Below, one piece after another: positions 1 to 11,665 of a stretch of DNA of 64,000 nucleotides. The stretch comes from Epiperipatus broadwayi. Lineage: Eukaryota > Onychophora > Udeonychophora > Euonychophora > Peripatidae. Numbering within the stretch: the first letter of the stretch is position 1; the number at the start of each line of letters is the position of its first letter. The notes under the pieces are model-generated. The model ran no database searches, was not told the DNA's origin, and saw only the letters and a list, made by a program, of their open reading frames with translations. The stretch is from contig JAQFVV010007268.1 in NCBI GenBank assembly GCA_028023455.1, positions 1 through 64,000 on the forward strand. Reading direction: 5' to 3'. The position numbers were made by a program, and so were the translations under genes.

Positions 1-88
1 AAGAAAATTTTTAAATGCGAACTTTTTAATTTACTTTCATGTTTAATAAAAAAAAAAACAATGTAACGAACGTCTGTGCTCGTTACAA
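1..88. repeat. possible right end of a (TA)n-inserted element
   Basis: The sequence up to about 88 ends in GTTACAA directly followed by (TA)n, like the right ends of the large elements A (28,635) and C (8,897) in this window. Only the end would lie inside the window, so membership in that family is inferred from one short terminus. Confidence 0.25.
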
Positions 89-419
89 TATATATATAGA
101 TATGCAATGTTGTGTGGATTACAAAAGTTCTACATAAATAATATTAAAAATTAAAAGTTAAACAGAATGATACATGATTTGGCAAATAGTTATCTGTTTG
201 TTTTTTTATTGCAATGATTAATCGACTATTGGATGGAAATCTAGTTTAATAAATAATATTTAAAAAAGGCAGATTTGAGACAGATCTGTTGTTTGCTTTA
301 AGTTAGCTGTGTTGGTTAATTCGTACTCATAATTATATGCTTTCATATACATATATATTTTTTACTTTACTGTAATTTATAGATATATAATCATAGCTAG
401 TAAAAGGCTGTGATCTGAG

Positions 420-463
420 CCAATTTATGAGTGCTGCTTCAATACGAAATGCATATCTCGTGG
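420..463 (+). ncRNA. decayed R1-family hammerhead ribozyme (copy a)
   Basis: CCAA at 420-423 is followed by TTTATGA where an intact core has CTGATGA, a stem II region at 431-445, an intact GAAA at 446-449 and the family stem III/cleavage region TGCAT. The mutated first box should abolish cleavage. It is called by alignment with the intact copies near 3.5, 4.1 and 48.4 kb. Confidence 0.5.
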
Positions 464-2040
464 ATTATTTATTTATGTTTTCCATGTTTTAACAATGTGT
501 GATAGAATAGAAGTTTAAAAAATATACATATGAAGTTAAGTTTAAGTATATCTAAAAATGTATTTATGGACTTAAATTGTAACATGGGTTATATATATCT
601 TACTTGAAATTGAAATGGGTGTTCAAAAATGCATTCATAGAAAAGATCTTACTTGAAATTGAAATGGGTGTTTAAAAATGCATTAATAGAAAAGAGGTTG
701 GCCTCATTTCTGGACTGACCAATTGTTGTGAATATGGCAGAGCTGTGCACTGGTAAAAGAAACAAAAAACTTGAAAAAATATATATAGTAGAGTTTCTTT
801 GTTCTGAGATATATGTGTATATGATTATAATTGCTTTCAAAATATTTTTTGTTATGTTTGTGCAAAGATGCAGAAATTTTTTTTAAAAGATGATTAATTT
901 TACACGAAATATTTTTAGAGATAAATACGGAACTTTTTATAAATAAATATTCTGACAATTTAATTTTTTAGTTTATTTAATTCTTGTTTTCAATTGTCAA
1001 TATATTTTGATTTTTAAAAATTTTTAAAAAATAAAAAAACAAAGTAATGTTTAACTGTTTTTATTTATATTTTTCCACACACACACACTCACCCATGCTC
1101 ACACACACCCATAAAAGAAAATATCCCAGTGCATATTCCTAGCTGAAAACTCAATGCAAAATGTTCAAATCACTCTCCCAAACATTTTTCAGCAACACAC
1201 TTTTGAGTTGTGCTATTTGAAGTTAAGACTTTATATTTATTCATAGAGGGCATTACTAAAAAACATATCATTTGGAGGGCGATTTGAATTTTTTTTATAT
1301 AAATATAGGAGATTCAGGTGTTTGATAAGTCTAGCTGACCTGATGTGCAAAGATTGTTTATAAAATTTCCTGAGTCTCTGAAATAGTGAATTGTTGGTAA
1401 TGATTGAATTGCAATGAGGATTATAGAAGTAGACCTCCCCCCTCCCCCCAAATAGAAACTACCTCTGTAGCACAATAATTATTTACTTTTTCTCAAGATA
1501 ATAAAAATGGATAAAAATCAGTCATTTATTTTGCATGAGAGTGGTATAAAGGAGAAGTATCAAATTTCCATCATAGGAGATATAACTGATCTAGCTCATC
1601 TGGTAAGAAAAGGAAATTTATAATATATATATATACATTCAAGCTCATATTGCTATATAAGTTAGATAACTGGATTTGAAAACAGGTAGATGTCTGAAAA
1701 TTTAGGATTTTCTACTTAATAGTTAAATATTAGATAATAGCTGGCTTTTAGTTGGTATTTTAGATCTAATGTCTGAAGCTTTTAATGCCTCATGGAAGAG
1801 AGCCAATAGCTTGAAACTAGGTTGGGGATGTGAGAGTTTCTAGATAGAGATCATTTAAATGCTTTTCCTTGCAACATTAATTAGAGAAGCTTGTGTAGAG
1901 CTATTACGATGCTCATTTTATTACATTTGTAATACAAACTTTGAGAATTGAGTCACTTGATGAATGACTTGATTCTTTTATTATTATATAATATTTAAAT
2001 ACAAGTATAGTATATATACTTAAGTTAGATATAACTAAAG
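464..2040. other. AT-rich stretch without genes
   Basis: No open frame here looks coding. It holds a two-copy tandem repeat (597-694), a CA-rich stretch near 1,075-1,110 and short homopolymers. Nothing else is recognised. Confidence 0.6.
597..694. repeat. tandem duplication, 49-bp unit, two copies
   Basis: Two consecutive near-identical 49-bp units begin at 597 and 646 (each starting ATCTTACTTG), differing at only a few bases. Confidence 0.85.
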
Positions 2041-2335
2041 GGGATTTGAACACAGGCTTTCAAACTCCCTTCTGTCATCCATTCTATCCTATATAACTGA
2101 TACAAATAACCACATACATGTGAAAAAGATAAATGATCTACAATATGTGTGTTTAATATGATGATTTGGACCAACTGATGAGTACTGGCTCACCACAAAA
2201 TATCTATATTGGAAATCATTTAGTTTTTTTTTTGCATGTGCGTGGTGATGGATCAATTGTATAGGATAGAGTTGATGACTAAAGGGAGCCCAAAAGTCTG
2301 TATTTAAATGCCCTTTAATTAAAATATATATGTAA
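2041..2335 (+). repeat. R1-family foldback: tRNA-like arm, hammerhead, tRNA-like arm
   Basis: A B-box-like GGATTTGAACACAGGC at about 2,042 reads on the minus strand. A related segment on the plus strand ends near 2,325 (AAAGTCTGTATTTAAATGCC). The two are inverted relatives on either side of the hammerhead at 2,161-2,219. This matches the other R1 copies, which carry a tRNA-like segment downstream of the ribozyme, but here a second inverted arm lies upstream. Confidence 0.6.
2161..2219 (+). ncRNA. R1-family hammerhead ribozyme, core-mutated (copy b)
   Basis: Outer helix I pairs ATGATTT (2,161-2,167) with AAATCAT (2,213-2,219), a perfect 7 bp. Inner helix I pairs CCAA (2,171) with TTGG (2,209). 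CTGATGA at 2,175-2,181 is intact. The expected GAAA at 2,197-2,200 is AAAA and stem II is weakened, so it is probably inactive. Its outer helix differs in sequence from the other copies yet still pairs, which supports the fold. Confidence 0.75.
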
Positions 2336-2532
2336 TAAAAGATGATATGAGATTCTGTATCAAGAAATGTTTGAGATACGGTAAAGAAGAAATGAGGATT
2401 GCATTGATAAAAAAAGAAAAATATATTTATATATGTAATAATATTCTTATTCAATATCTGTATTTCTTTAAAGTTTTATACTTAATCTTTTAATTAAATA
2501 TTAATAAATACAGTAACATAAATATATATATA

Positions 2533-2798
2533 AAGCACAATTTTAAAAACTTTTATCCATCTGGGAGTGCTTTTGATTAGCTTTGTAGTCTTTGTCAACT
2601 AATACTTTCAAACACACCTTTAAAGCCAAACCTTCTCACAATTCATTGATTTTTACATTTTCTGGGCAGCAAATGTAAAAATCAATGAATTGTGGAAAAG
2701 TTAGACTTTGAAAGTGTGTTTGAAAGTGTTAGTTGACAAAGACTATGAAACTAGTTGAAAGTGCTCCCAAGTGGATAAAAGTTTTTAAAGATGTACTT
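2533..2798. repeat. foldback repeat, about 128-bp arms
   Basis: The left arm 2,533-2,660 and right arm 2,671-2,798 are inverted copies with a 10-bp loop. Some mismatches and small indels are present. The arms are bordered by (TA)n. No coding content. A short foldback or paired retroelement ends are both possible. Confidence 0.85.
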
Positions 2799-2810
2799 TT
2801 TATATATATA

Positions 2811-3020
2811 AGACATATTTTGTGGGTTCATCCATGTTAAAAATTTTAAATATTAATATTCTGATGTTTCGACTTGGTCACACAAGTCATCTACTGGGTG
2901 ATAAAAGGTACGGTCTTTCTACCTTTTATCACCCAGTGGATGACTTGTGTGACCAAGTCAAAACATCGTAATATTAATATTTAAAATTTTTAACATGGAT
3001 GAACCCACAAAATATGTCTT
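2811..3020. repeat. foldback repeat, about 100-bp near-perfect arms (short version)
   Basis: Arms 2,811-2,910 and 2,920-3,020 are nearly perfect inverted copies with a 9-bp loop, flanked by (TA)n. Each arm has a GACTTG...CAAGTC hairpin followed by GAAAC or AAAAC, reminiscent of a ribozyme or PLE tail. The box upstream reads GTAGATGA or GTGGATGA instead of CTGATGA, so I do not call a hammerhead. The same arm recurs in a longer foldback at 43,199-43,660. Confidence 0.9.
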
Positions 3021-3515
3021 TTATATATGCAACCCATGAAAATCTTTGTTTCAACTTATATATATATATATATTGTAATGGTAGAAATGTGAGTTAATTT
3101 TTTCAGTGTTTTGGGTTAAGTTTAAATTCTGAACTTTATATGTATTTTTTTTCTCTTTCATTTTTAAAAGAGATGCAGTTTCATATATAAATAAAGTTGC
3201 TAGAGTATTAATGTTTTGAAAGTTTTATTTTGCAATGATAGATTATTATTATTTAATTATAAATCGGTTTGATTTTAATGAAAACTTTGATTTTGATTAC
3301 ATTACTCTTTTGATACCTTTGATTTATTGCACTCATTACTATTTATATGTTGAGATTATGAAATCTAATTAATGTTGTAAGGATTTGTTTTTGTTTTCAC
3401 AACATATGTTATTTAATATATAGGGTATATGAGCACAGGCTTTCACACAACCCACCACTCTCCACTTCATCTCATAACACTGATACATTTGAACACATTT
3501 ATGTCAAAAAGATAA

Positions 3516-3574
3516 ATAATTACCAATATCCATATTTCATGCTAAACCAGCAATCATCAGTTGGTCCAGATTAT
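3516..3574 (-). ncRNA. R1-family hammerhead ribozyme, intact core (copy c)
   Basis: Minus strand: inner helix I CCAA/TTGG (3,564-3,561 with 3,526-3,523), CTGATGA (3,560-3,554), stem II TTGCT/AGCAT with loop GGTTT, and GAAA (3,538-3,535). A short AT-rich stem III precedes a UA cleavage dinucleotide. The outer helix I ATAATC/AATTAT pairs 5 of 6 bases, with a 4/1 internal loop as often seen in natural hammerheads. All core bases are present. Confidence 0.82.
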
Positions 3575-3987
3575 CATCTCTATACATATATGCAGTTAGT
3601 GCTCAGATAAATATTAAGATAGCCAATATTCATACTTTAATGGACACGCTTCAATCCATTCCACACTCCAATTCTTCAACCGTCCATCCAATTAAAAATC
3701 TGATAATGGAATGCTCAAAAGCCACTCTGAGGCTGAGATTCTCATCACACCCATGTTGACCTAAAATCAATATGATCCCTCATGTACAAGACATAATCCA
3801 TTTAATACCTATAAAAGGGATGGGCATACATCTCTACTATGTAATAACTGAAATACAGGCTTATTATATATTTGCATCAATATATGTAATATATAGGTAT
3901 ATGAGCATAGACTTTCACACAACTCATCACTCTCCACTCCATCTTATAACACTGATACACCTGAACACATATATGTCAAAAAGATAA

Positions 3988-4046
3988 ATAATCACCAATA
4001 TATGTATTTCATGATAAACCAGCAATCATCAGTTGGTCCAGATTTG
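3988..4046 (-). ncRNA. R1-family hammerhead ribozyme, intact core, weak stem II (copy d)
   Basis: Minus strand: CCAA 4,036-4,033, CTGATGA, GAAA and TTGG 3,998-3,995 are all intact. Stem II reads TTGCT/ATCAT with two mismatches, so folding may be poor. The outer helix I retains 4 bp (AATC/GATT). It forms the upstream end of the 472-bp unit. Confidence 0.75.
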
Positions 4047-4049
4047 TGG

Positions 4050-4317
4050 AATGGATTGAAGCCTGTCCATTAAAGTATGGATATTGGCTATCTTATTATA
4101 TATCTGAGCATTTATTGCATATATGTGTAGAGATGATAATCTAGACCAACTGATGATTGCTGGTTTAGCATGAAATATGTATATTGGTGATTATTTATAT
4201 TTTCAACATATATGTGTTCAAGGGTATTAGTGTTATGAGATGGAGTGGAGAGTTGTGGTTGTGTGAAAGTATATGCTCATATACCCTATATATTACATAT
4301 ATTGATGCAGGTATATA
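4050..4317 (+). mobile_element. R1 retrozyme copy, head-to-head with the dimer
   Basis: The sequence is the inverted counterpart of 3,416-3,665: leader 4,050-4,135, hammerhead 4,136-4,194, then the tRNA-like segment to about 4,290 and the unit end GATGCAG. It stops at 4,317 where element C begins. The next piece of the unit (AAGCCTGTATTTCAGTTATA) reappears at 8,902, just beyond C, so C was inserted into this copy. Confidence 0.75.
4136..4194 (+). ncRNA. R1-family hammerhead ribozyme, best preserved (copy e)
   Basis: Outer helix I pairs ATAATC (4,136-4,141) with GATTAT (4,189-4,194). The internal loop is TAGA against T. Inner helix I pairs CCAA (4,146) with TTGG (4,184). CTGATGA is at 4,150-4,156. 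Stem II is TTGCT/AGCAT with loop GGTTT, followed by GAAA. Stem III is AT...AT with a 4-nt loop and the cleavage dinucleotide is UA before TTGG. All conserved core positions are present. Confidence 0.85.
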
Positions 4318-7300
4318 TTCTAACCTCCCCCCGCGCATCCTCACCCCAAAATTATTGTTTATTACGAATATTCCGGGTTCTAGCTCAGTTAACAAATAAA
4401 TAAATGAAATATTCAGCATTGATTAAAATGATTACTAGCTCTAATTTCTAAAATACAAATACGGTTCAATTTTAAAATGAATTAACAAATATTTACTATT
4501 TTCATGAGACATGGAGTGACAATACGGGGAACGAGATAGACTACATTGAGACATTATCCACACGATACTACCTCAATGGCATAAGAACACTATTCCCCCT
4601 TTTTACTATACCAAATAACTAACTCATAGTATTCTTACGACTTTCTAAGCTCTATTAACTACGATTAAAATAATAATCATATCTTAATCTTCTTTACAAC
4701 AAGAATCTAGCTCAATTAAATAAAATGAAGAAAATAAATAAAATATAATCTCAGGTTCATAAATTGTATTCTAACTGATTTAAAATTACGGTAGTAAAAT
4801 ATGAAAAGGGAATTTTATGTCATAATCTACTACACAGCAACTAACAATAATAAAAATAATAATAACAATAATAATATAATATAATCTTATTTCTTCCTGA
4901 AATGAAATAAATAAATACGTACGTGGTAGTATTTTTAATAATCTGACAACAGAATACGTGTGGCAACATTAGCATATAATTTAATGTAATATTGTGGCAA
5001 CCGACTTATGACCAATAAATAATATAAACTTATGATCTTTTAATTTTAACATACCAATAAATTCTCAAAATTATTATAACACTTTTATGTTTACCTTTTT
5101 GTGCAAAAACTATATGTCTGTTTCAATTATAAATGTATCGTGATTTCATGCATCCATGTGGAGAAATAACAACGCGGACACAAAACTTTAAAACAAATTT
5201 AAAACAAAGTTTATTAACAACATAAATAAATTAACAATATTTTTACACTATATACATTGGATATCCCTTACTTTCATATCTCAACTTAGTTTATTAGTTT
5301 ATAAAATGAAACCAAAATACTATTTATTTTTCCTAGTTAAATCTTTTTTTTTTTTTTAACACTTAAGAAAATACAGTATTATTACTTGATTTATTATTAT
5401 GGTTAGCTTGTTACAAAATGCATTTTTTATATGCTTATCACAAACACTTTGCATCCCTAATATTATTAAAATTATATATATATTTTTTACAAAATTTACA
5501 TTCGTAGTAAAAATTCTACAAAACAATAAAATTCTAGTTTTATATTGGTTGTATGGAATCTTACAAAGTCAAAACATTATTCTACATTCAGTATTAGGTT
5601 TTTTATTGTTCATTATCCGATGTTTATTAATCCTAATATTTTCATTCAAGCCTTACTTCGGATGATATAATTACAACTATTCATATACCATGCACAAGTA
5701 TATGTTTATTATACCTTATTGAACTATTTTCTTAATAAATATGCAATACTTATTTTCTAAATATTATTTAAAACATTTAAATTTTATTATCACTTTTTAA
5801 AAACAACAACTTTGTTTAGATTTCTCTTTCAAAAAATCTTATATTCATTTCTGAATTAATTTTACAATGTATTATATGATTCTTTCTCTCTTTATGATAT
5901 TTTGGACTTTCAATTTTAAAGCTACACAATTCTATACATTCCAGCAAATAAACTATTCTTACATAAACGATAACATATCTTCAGTTCTATTTTATTCATT
6001 ATTTCTTTGAAAATATCTTTCTGACCGATGCAGATTCACAAAATAAGGATAGCGAAGATAGATGCATAGGATCAAAATATAACTAGAATATTACTCATCA
6101 TAAACCTTGACAATCATGGCACAGTGAATTAAAGGACACTATAGAGGAGTGACCTTTACCTGTCTACCAACCTCTATTATAGGAACGATGCTAAAGCTAT
6201 TTCTTCAGCTTTATTATAACATCAAAAAGTTTAAAAATATGCAAAACACTGTCCAAACCATATGTGTTCAGTTATAGGGCTTAGTTAACTATACTGAAAT
6301 CACACAAAACTAAATGTAATCCAAATCCTTTATTTTCCTATTTTTTTAAAAAGAAACATCATCTTGGTTTCCTCTCCACTAGTACTTCCAAGTCACTATC
6401 CGATCTTATTTCTCAAGATTTTTCTATACTGTACATCGACAAATACATATCTGCATTTCTAACAATAATAAAATTCATTTATTTCAAAACTATTCCACTG
6501 TTCTATAAGAAAATCTTTTTACTACTTTCCTCCAGTATATTTAATCATATACAAACTATTTAAATATCTGAATACTTTATCACATGAAAGTTCAAAAGAA
6601 TCACACAATTGTTCTGTTAAATTATATTATTAATATACTTTAAATAAATTATTGCATGCATATTCCGAATTACTCCTATCTCATCATATGTTAAAATGTT
6701 GTATAAAATGTGTACATATAATTTAAACTTTCACACTTCATTCTTAATCAATAGATGATCTAAAAAAAATACATTATGCATTATGAATAAATATCAAAAT
6801 TACCAAACGATCTTTATTTTCTCGATCGCGTTCCGTAGGCTTCACCATCCATTTGATTCTTGTAGATATAAGACTCACATATACACTTTATTTTTAAACA
6901 ATATTTCTATAATTTTATCAAGCTATTATATTTAAATCTCAATATTACTAAATTTATGTTTATATGTTTTCCCTAATCTCACATAACATTTTATATTTAA
7001 AACAAATTAGTAAAAAATATTTAAACTATATTTACTGTACTTCTTTATCAAACTTTCTTGAAAACCGTTCATATTAAAGCTAAAAAAAAATGTTTATTAT
7101 TTCTTCTTCAGTCACTTAATGTTCTATTTTAAGGCAAAACAATTATTGCTCTGTTTAATAAATATTCATAGATGACAATCCTTGGTTTTTTATAATATTT
7201 AATACAATTATTAATTATGATATTAGTTAATCCCGTAAAGAAAACGTCTACATATTCTCTTTTAATATTTTCTGCTAAGATTTTCCCGCGCGACTTTTAT

Positions 7301-8897
7301 GATGCATCTTCTAGGTACTTTTATTTAAATATTCAGTAAATTTTTTCTGTCTCCATGGATCCATTTTATTAAGTATATTAGATTTATATTTTCCAATTTC
7401 TCTTAGAGAAAGTTTTTCTGTTCTTTTTTTCATAAAAAATAATGACTCTTTCATATTATTATTCTATAACTTTTTCCTTTCTTTTAAAGTTCTGGTACTA
7501 TATACTTTGTAATATTTCCTTTAAAAAGGACAAACATTTTTTTCTCATTATAACTTTTACATAATTCTTTATAATATACAGCATCTTAATTTTCCCATAG
7601 AGAAGAATAAAATAACTTCAGAGTAGCCTTATGAAATTGTGCGTCATAATTTTTCCTGACGGCAAATAACTTCTTTTTTTAAGTTTTCCATATAGCGTCC
7701 AAATTATATTCCTCTGAGTTATAATAATAAGTTTCTGGTTGAGCATAAATAAAGCTGTATCAAGGTATTTTACAAATATTTTTCCTTTAGCAATATTTTT
7801 ATATACTGTTTTCTGTAGTATTTCCATTTTCACTGTAAGGTTTTGGCTAAACTTGAATAAAATCACTGGTAAGAAAACTTTTAAAAATTAGCCCTCCATG
7901 TAAAGGCAGTTCCAAATATTATATGTTAAAAAAACTTTTACAATAAATATAAAATTTTAAAATTATATCCCTTTTCTAGCTTGCGGTCTTATCCAGCTAA
8001 AAAATATGTTACTCCCTCCTTCACTTACACATTCTTTCTCCCACTTCGTATAATTCCTATTTTCCGTCTGCTAAAATACCTCCGTTGATTGGTTAATGAC
8101 TTTTTTAGCGCGAACAAATTTACACATTTTAGTTTTATAACAAACTAGATTTTTCAAATAAGACATTTATGACGTAATGATTTGAAATATTACTTAGAAT
8201 AGTATTTTTAAACTCAATTATAGTTTAATCAAAATCATTTAAACTTTAAAATAATTATTAAAACAATATTTAATATTTCAACTTTTACTTTACGGATCGA
8301 TAGCAATTATATTTAGTTTCATAATTCACAAACTTTATTATTATTCTAACAAGCGTGTGTGTGAAGGTATATAATATACAGTCACATGATTACTAACTTT
8401 ATCAGATGATTTGATTTTTAATTTACGTCTCGGTCTAAATTACCAAAACTGATATATTTTATAAAAATTTGGAAAATAATTTAAAAATGTAGAACCAAAT
8501 ATAATTCTCACCATCCTAAAGTTTATTTTTAAAATATATTAGATTAATTTTGACTATTAAATACAATTATAATATTACATATCGTTTTTTATTTAATTTA
8601 TTTGTTTTAAAACATTACAATTGGATTGTTAATATACTTTTAACTATTTATAGCTGTATTATTTTTTATGGCCAGCTTTTACAACCATAAGCAAGGATAT
8701 AATTAAGCTTTATTTAACTGTTTTCTTTTAAAATAATCCATTACACTTTTATATACCAGGTATTTTCAGCTTTAAATTGTACTATAAAATCTAATTATCC
8801 TACTATTATTTATATATCATACAAACATATCTTAAAATTTAAAATTTTTTAGTAATTGACCATTCTACCCTATTATGACCTATAGATAAGGGCACAA
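4318..8897 (+). mobile_element. element C: 4.58-kb non-coding insertion in an R1 retrozyme
   Basis: It begins TTCTAACC (4,318) and ends GGGCACAA (8,897), with TA-rich target on both sides, like element A (TTCTAACC ... GGTTACAA). Both flanks come from one R1 copy, which defines the borders. Its length of 4,580 bp is very close to A (4,571 bp). Internal similarity to A is too weak to assert by eye, apart from short shared stretches such as GCGCGACTTTTA near 7,288 and 27,251. No frame longer than about 90 codons occurs and none is recognisable. It is AT-rich throughout. Superfamily unknown. Confidence 0.6.
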
Positions 8898-8935
8898 TAT
8901 TAAGCCTGTATTTCAGTTATAACATATGTTATTGT
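8898..8935 (+). repeat. distal piece of the R1 copy split by element C
   Basis: AAGCCTGTATTTCAGTTATA at 8,902 matches the R1 unit sequence that should directly follow GATGCAG at 4,310. The same junction is uninterrupted on the minus strand near 3,845-3,880. Confidence 0.7.
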
Positions 8936-9036
8936 GGAATGAGTTATCCATAAAGTATTTTTTAAAGTGTAATGAATAATATAATATAAATAGAGATGAA
9001 TGTTTATTTTATATAAATAAAATAGCAGCAGTATTG

Positions 9037-9111
<75 letters not shown>
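9037..9111. repeat. (ATT)n microsatellite
   Basis: About 25 uninterrupted TTA/ATT units. Confidence 0.95.
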
Positions 9112-10119
9112 TGATATTGAAGTTAAATATTTATTATTATTGTTGTTAAAGTTGGACTTTAAAACTAAGAATGCTGTTGGATTTAAAAGTAGAGGAAAAT
9201 TTTTGGATTGCCATACAGATGTGATGTCAATAAAAAATATATATTAAAAAAACAACCACAACAACAATATTTTTTATATAGATATAAAAGTAGTTGTTGA
9301 TTGAATAGTATTTTGGTTTCTGCTTCTCCTTATGTTTTCTGCTTATGCTTGTATCAGTTTTATTTTGCTGTTTATTTACTAATATGATTTGATCATCTAA
9401 AGGGAAGAATCAATTATTTTTGTTAAGATAACTTATTTATTTAAAAAATTGATGCTAATATAAAAAAACTATGGAGTAGGAATATATATATTTATTTAAT
9501 AACTGCAGAGAATTGAGAGTTTGGGAGTGTATACAAGAAGCAAGCTATTAGACGATGTTGAAATAAAGATGTAATTTTGTAGTAAAGTAAGTCCTGGAAA
9601 TGAACAAGAAAAGTTTGTATAGATTTTTGGAAATATTGATATTTAATAATTTGCTGCTATACTGAAATATCTTATCAATTAATATTGTTCTTATTCTCAA
9701 TAGATTAATCTTAAAGCTGAAATGTGTTGATTAAAATTTGTTAACTCTATTCAAATCAAACCTGCAGTTCATTCGACATTATCAAAAATAATAAAGATTT
9801 TTTTTTTCTTTTCAATTTTACATAGATATAGGCTTTAAAAAAAATTCAAATCATAAACATTAAATATCAAATTTGGATAAAATCTTAATACTACTTATAT
9901 TTACAAAACCAAGGAAGGATTTTTAAATCAATCAAAACATCATGGGATTTATGTTAATGGGGCAATATTAAAGACAATTCAGATTGTATGGAAATATGAT
10001 ATTCGTTTCTTTTGTAAAAATATGTTTCTTCTTTTATTTAGTAAGATTGATAATTTTATATGTGTTTATGTTTAAACACAAAAAGAGTGGTTGTAATAAT
10101 AATTTTAGTTAATTATTTA
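9112..10119. other. AT-rich stretch without genes
   Basis: No coding frame, RNA gene or repeat structure is recognised. Confidence 0.5.
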
Positions 10120-10155
10120 GATAGATAGATAGACAGATAGATAGATAGATAGATA
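10120..10155. repeat. (GATA)n microsatellite
   Basis: About nine GATA/GACA units in a row. Confidence 0.9.
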
Positions 10156-10429
10156 TGTGTATGTGTTTTAGATTGAGAGAAAGGTAAAATATCTATAGAT
10201 CCTTATTTCTATATTTAAATTAATTTAATTCAATTTGATACATTTATATTTATATTGATTTATTACAGATTTATTGCAATCAATAAAAACCTTTCTCCTA
10301 TTCTTGAAATGTATTATGTTGGTCTGTATATAACTGCATTTTCCTTTTTGATTTATAAAACACATAAAATAGGGTATTAAAAGTAAAATATTGGCAAAGG
10401 TAAAAGTTAAATTCAAGACAATATGGGTT

Positions 10430-10640
10430 ATTGTATAAGGTACTAATCGGTCCGCCAGGCCACCCATCTGGTGGCATTGTTTCTCTGCTAAAAACACAGA
10501 AATATGCCATTTACACGGCACAATATTTCTGTGCTTTTGCAGAGAAACTTACGGCCTATAGAACAGTACTGTTCATATTAGCAGCTGCAGGCGTATATGG
10601 CATTGCACACTAATATTACGGCCCACTAATGTGCTTCGTG
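10430..10640. repeat. GC-richer island with a 70-bp imperfect hairpin
   Basis: GTTTCTCTGC at 10,479 pairs with GCAGAGAAAC ending at 10,548. Further in, CACAGAAATAT pairs with ATATTTCTGTG. Base composition is clearly less AT-rich than the surroundings. A 60-codon frame crosses it, but the inverted symmetry argues for a short non-coding foldback rather than a gene. Confidence 0.5.
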
Positions 10641-10944
10641 ACAGTATGCAAATACGCACACTTAACAGATCATTATCATATAGATGTGAGGGCGGAGGGA
10701 ATTCAAATGTCCATAACTGTTGTAATATGCATTCTAATTAAAGATCTTACCCCATACCTGATGTACTATTTGATACTGATAATTGTAAGACCGTCACCGT
10801 GCTTCCCTATAAATTTTGGAAGGTGGGAAAAATTGCAAAAGATCATGGTAGGCACCTTTTCCCAGAACTCACACAAATAGTCATGTAAATTATGAGACAA
10901 ATAAAATGTCTGAGGTAGCATGTAGTTTTGGTAATTATAAACTT

Positions 10945-11400
10945 TGTTTGATCAGTGACAACAAATTATTTGTCAATCCTCCACCCCCACCCCCACCCCA
11001 AAAAAAAACCATTAAAATAAGATCAAAACTGTTGACTTTTTCAACATTGGATTTTTTTTTTAAAAAAAATACAGTGACTTTGTTTGGCTATACGCAATTT
11101 TTGTTTCTGCTTTATTTGTGTACCGTTGACATACTAAAACGTTTCTTTTTAAAACCAATTTTTATTAATGTTTTTTTAAAAATAAAAATAAACCAAAAAT
11201 AACTTTTGTTTCTATCTTTTGTCTCAGTGACGACAAATTATTTCTCCCCATCTCCCACAAAAAAGTTAAACTAAGATCAAAACTTTTGACTTTTTCAACT
11301 TTGTTTTTCTTTTTTTGTTTTTAAAATACGGCGACTATACGGCGATTTTTATTTTGGCTTTATTTGTATTACGCGATGTTTTTAATTTTGCCATTTTTGA
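10945..11400. repeat. imperfect direct duplication, about 270-bp spacing
   Basis: The block from about 10,950 (CAGTGACAACAAATTATTTG, C-rich run, GATCAAAACTGTTGACTTTT) recurs at about 11,224 (CAGTGACGACAAATTATTTC, GATCAAAACTTTTGACTTTT), including the downstream ACGG/TTTGGC segments. The copies are clearly diverged. Confidence 0.7.
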
Positions 11401-11449
11401 AAACGAAAATGTACAAATATTTGGATCAAATCTTGTATCGTAAATTATT

Positions 11450-11665
11450 TCCAAGAATGTCAAAATATTGGTAAAAAAAAGGTCGTATCAAAGTCAAAAT
11501 ATATCAAAAAATGTGTAAAAAAGTCGTATCAAATGTCCAAATATTTTTAAAAAAGGCGGAGAAAATGTAAAAATATTTTAAAATAAAAGTCGGATAAATT
11601 GGGAAAAAATATTTTAATAAAAGTCGGAAAAATGTAAAAATAATTTAATTAAAAATAGTCGGACC
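11450..11665. repeat. degenerate tandem repeats, about 40-45 bp unit
   Basis: Repeated AAAAAGTCG(T/G)AT...AAATGT(A/C)AAAATATTT blocks follow each other four to five times with drift. Confidence 0.6.

Larger units (their letters stand above)
3416..4046 (-). mobile_element. R1 retrozyme-like tandem dimer with two hammerheads
   Basis: On the minus strand two hammerheads of the same family start at 4,036 (d) and 3,564 (c), exactly 472 bp apart. Between them lies one full unit: a tRNA-like segment right after the ribozyme (about 3,880-3,990), a unique body, and the leader into the next ribozyme. After ribozyme c the tRNA-like segment repeats and the copy ends near 3,416. Cleavage at 3,999/3,998 and 3,527/3,526 would release a 472-nt RNA. 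This is the known arrangement of retrozymes, and the tRNA-like part resembles Sm-alpha SINE-like repeats. There is no ORF, so mobility would need enzymes in trans. Activity is inferred, not shown. Confidence 0.75.

Noticed and set aside
2866-2895. Hammerhead in the arms of the 2.8-kb and 43-kb foldbacks
   Set aside because: The first core box reads GTAGATGA or GTGGATGA rather than CTGATGA and helix I pairing is not convincing, so only a resemblance is noted.
5399-5665. 88-codon hydrophobic frame in element C
   Set aside because: Hydrophobic residues follow from AT-rich codons. No domain, no conserved counterpart in A or B.
10225-10613. Overlapping frames of 60-98 codons around 10.4 kb
   Set aside because: They cross an imperfect hairpin in both directions. 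No recognisable residues.
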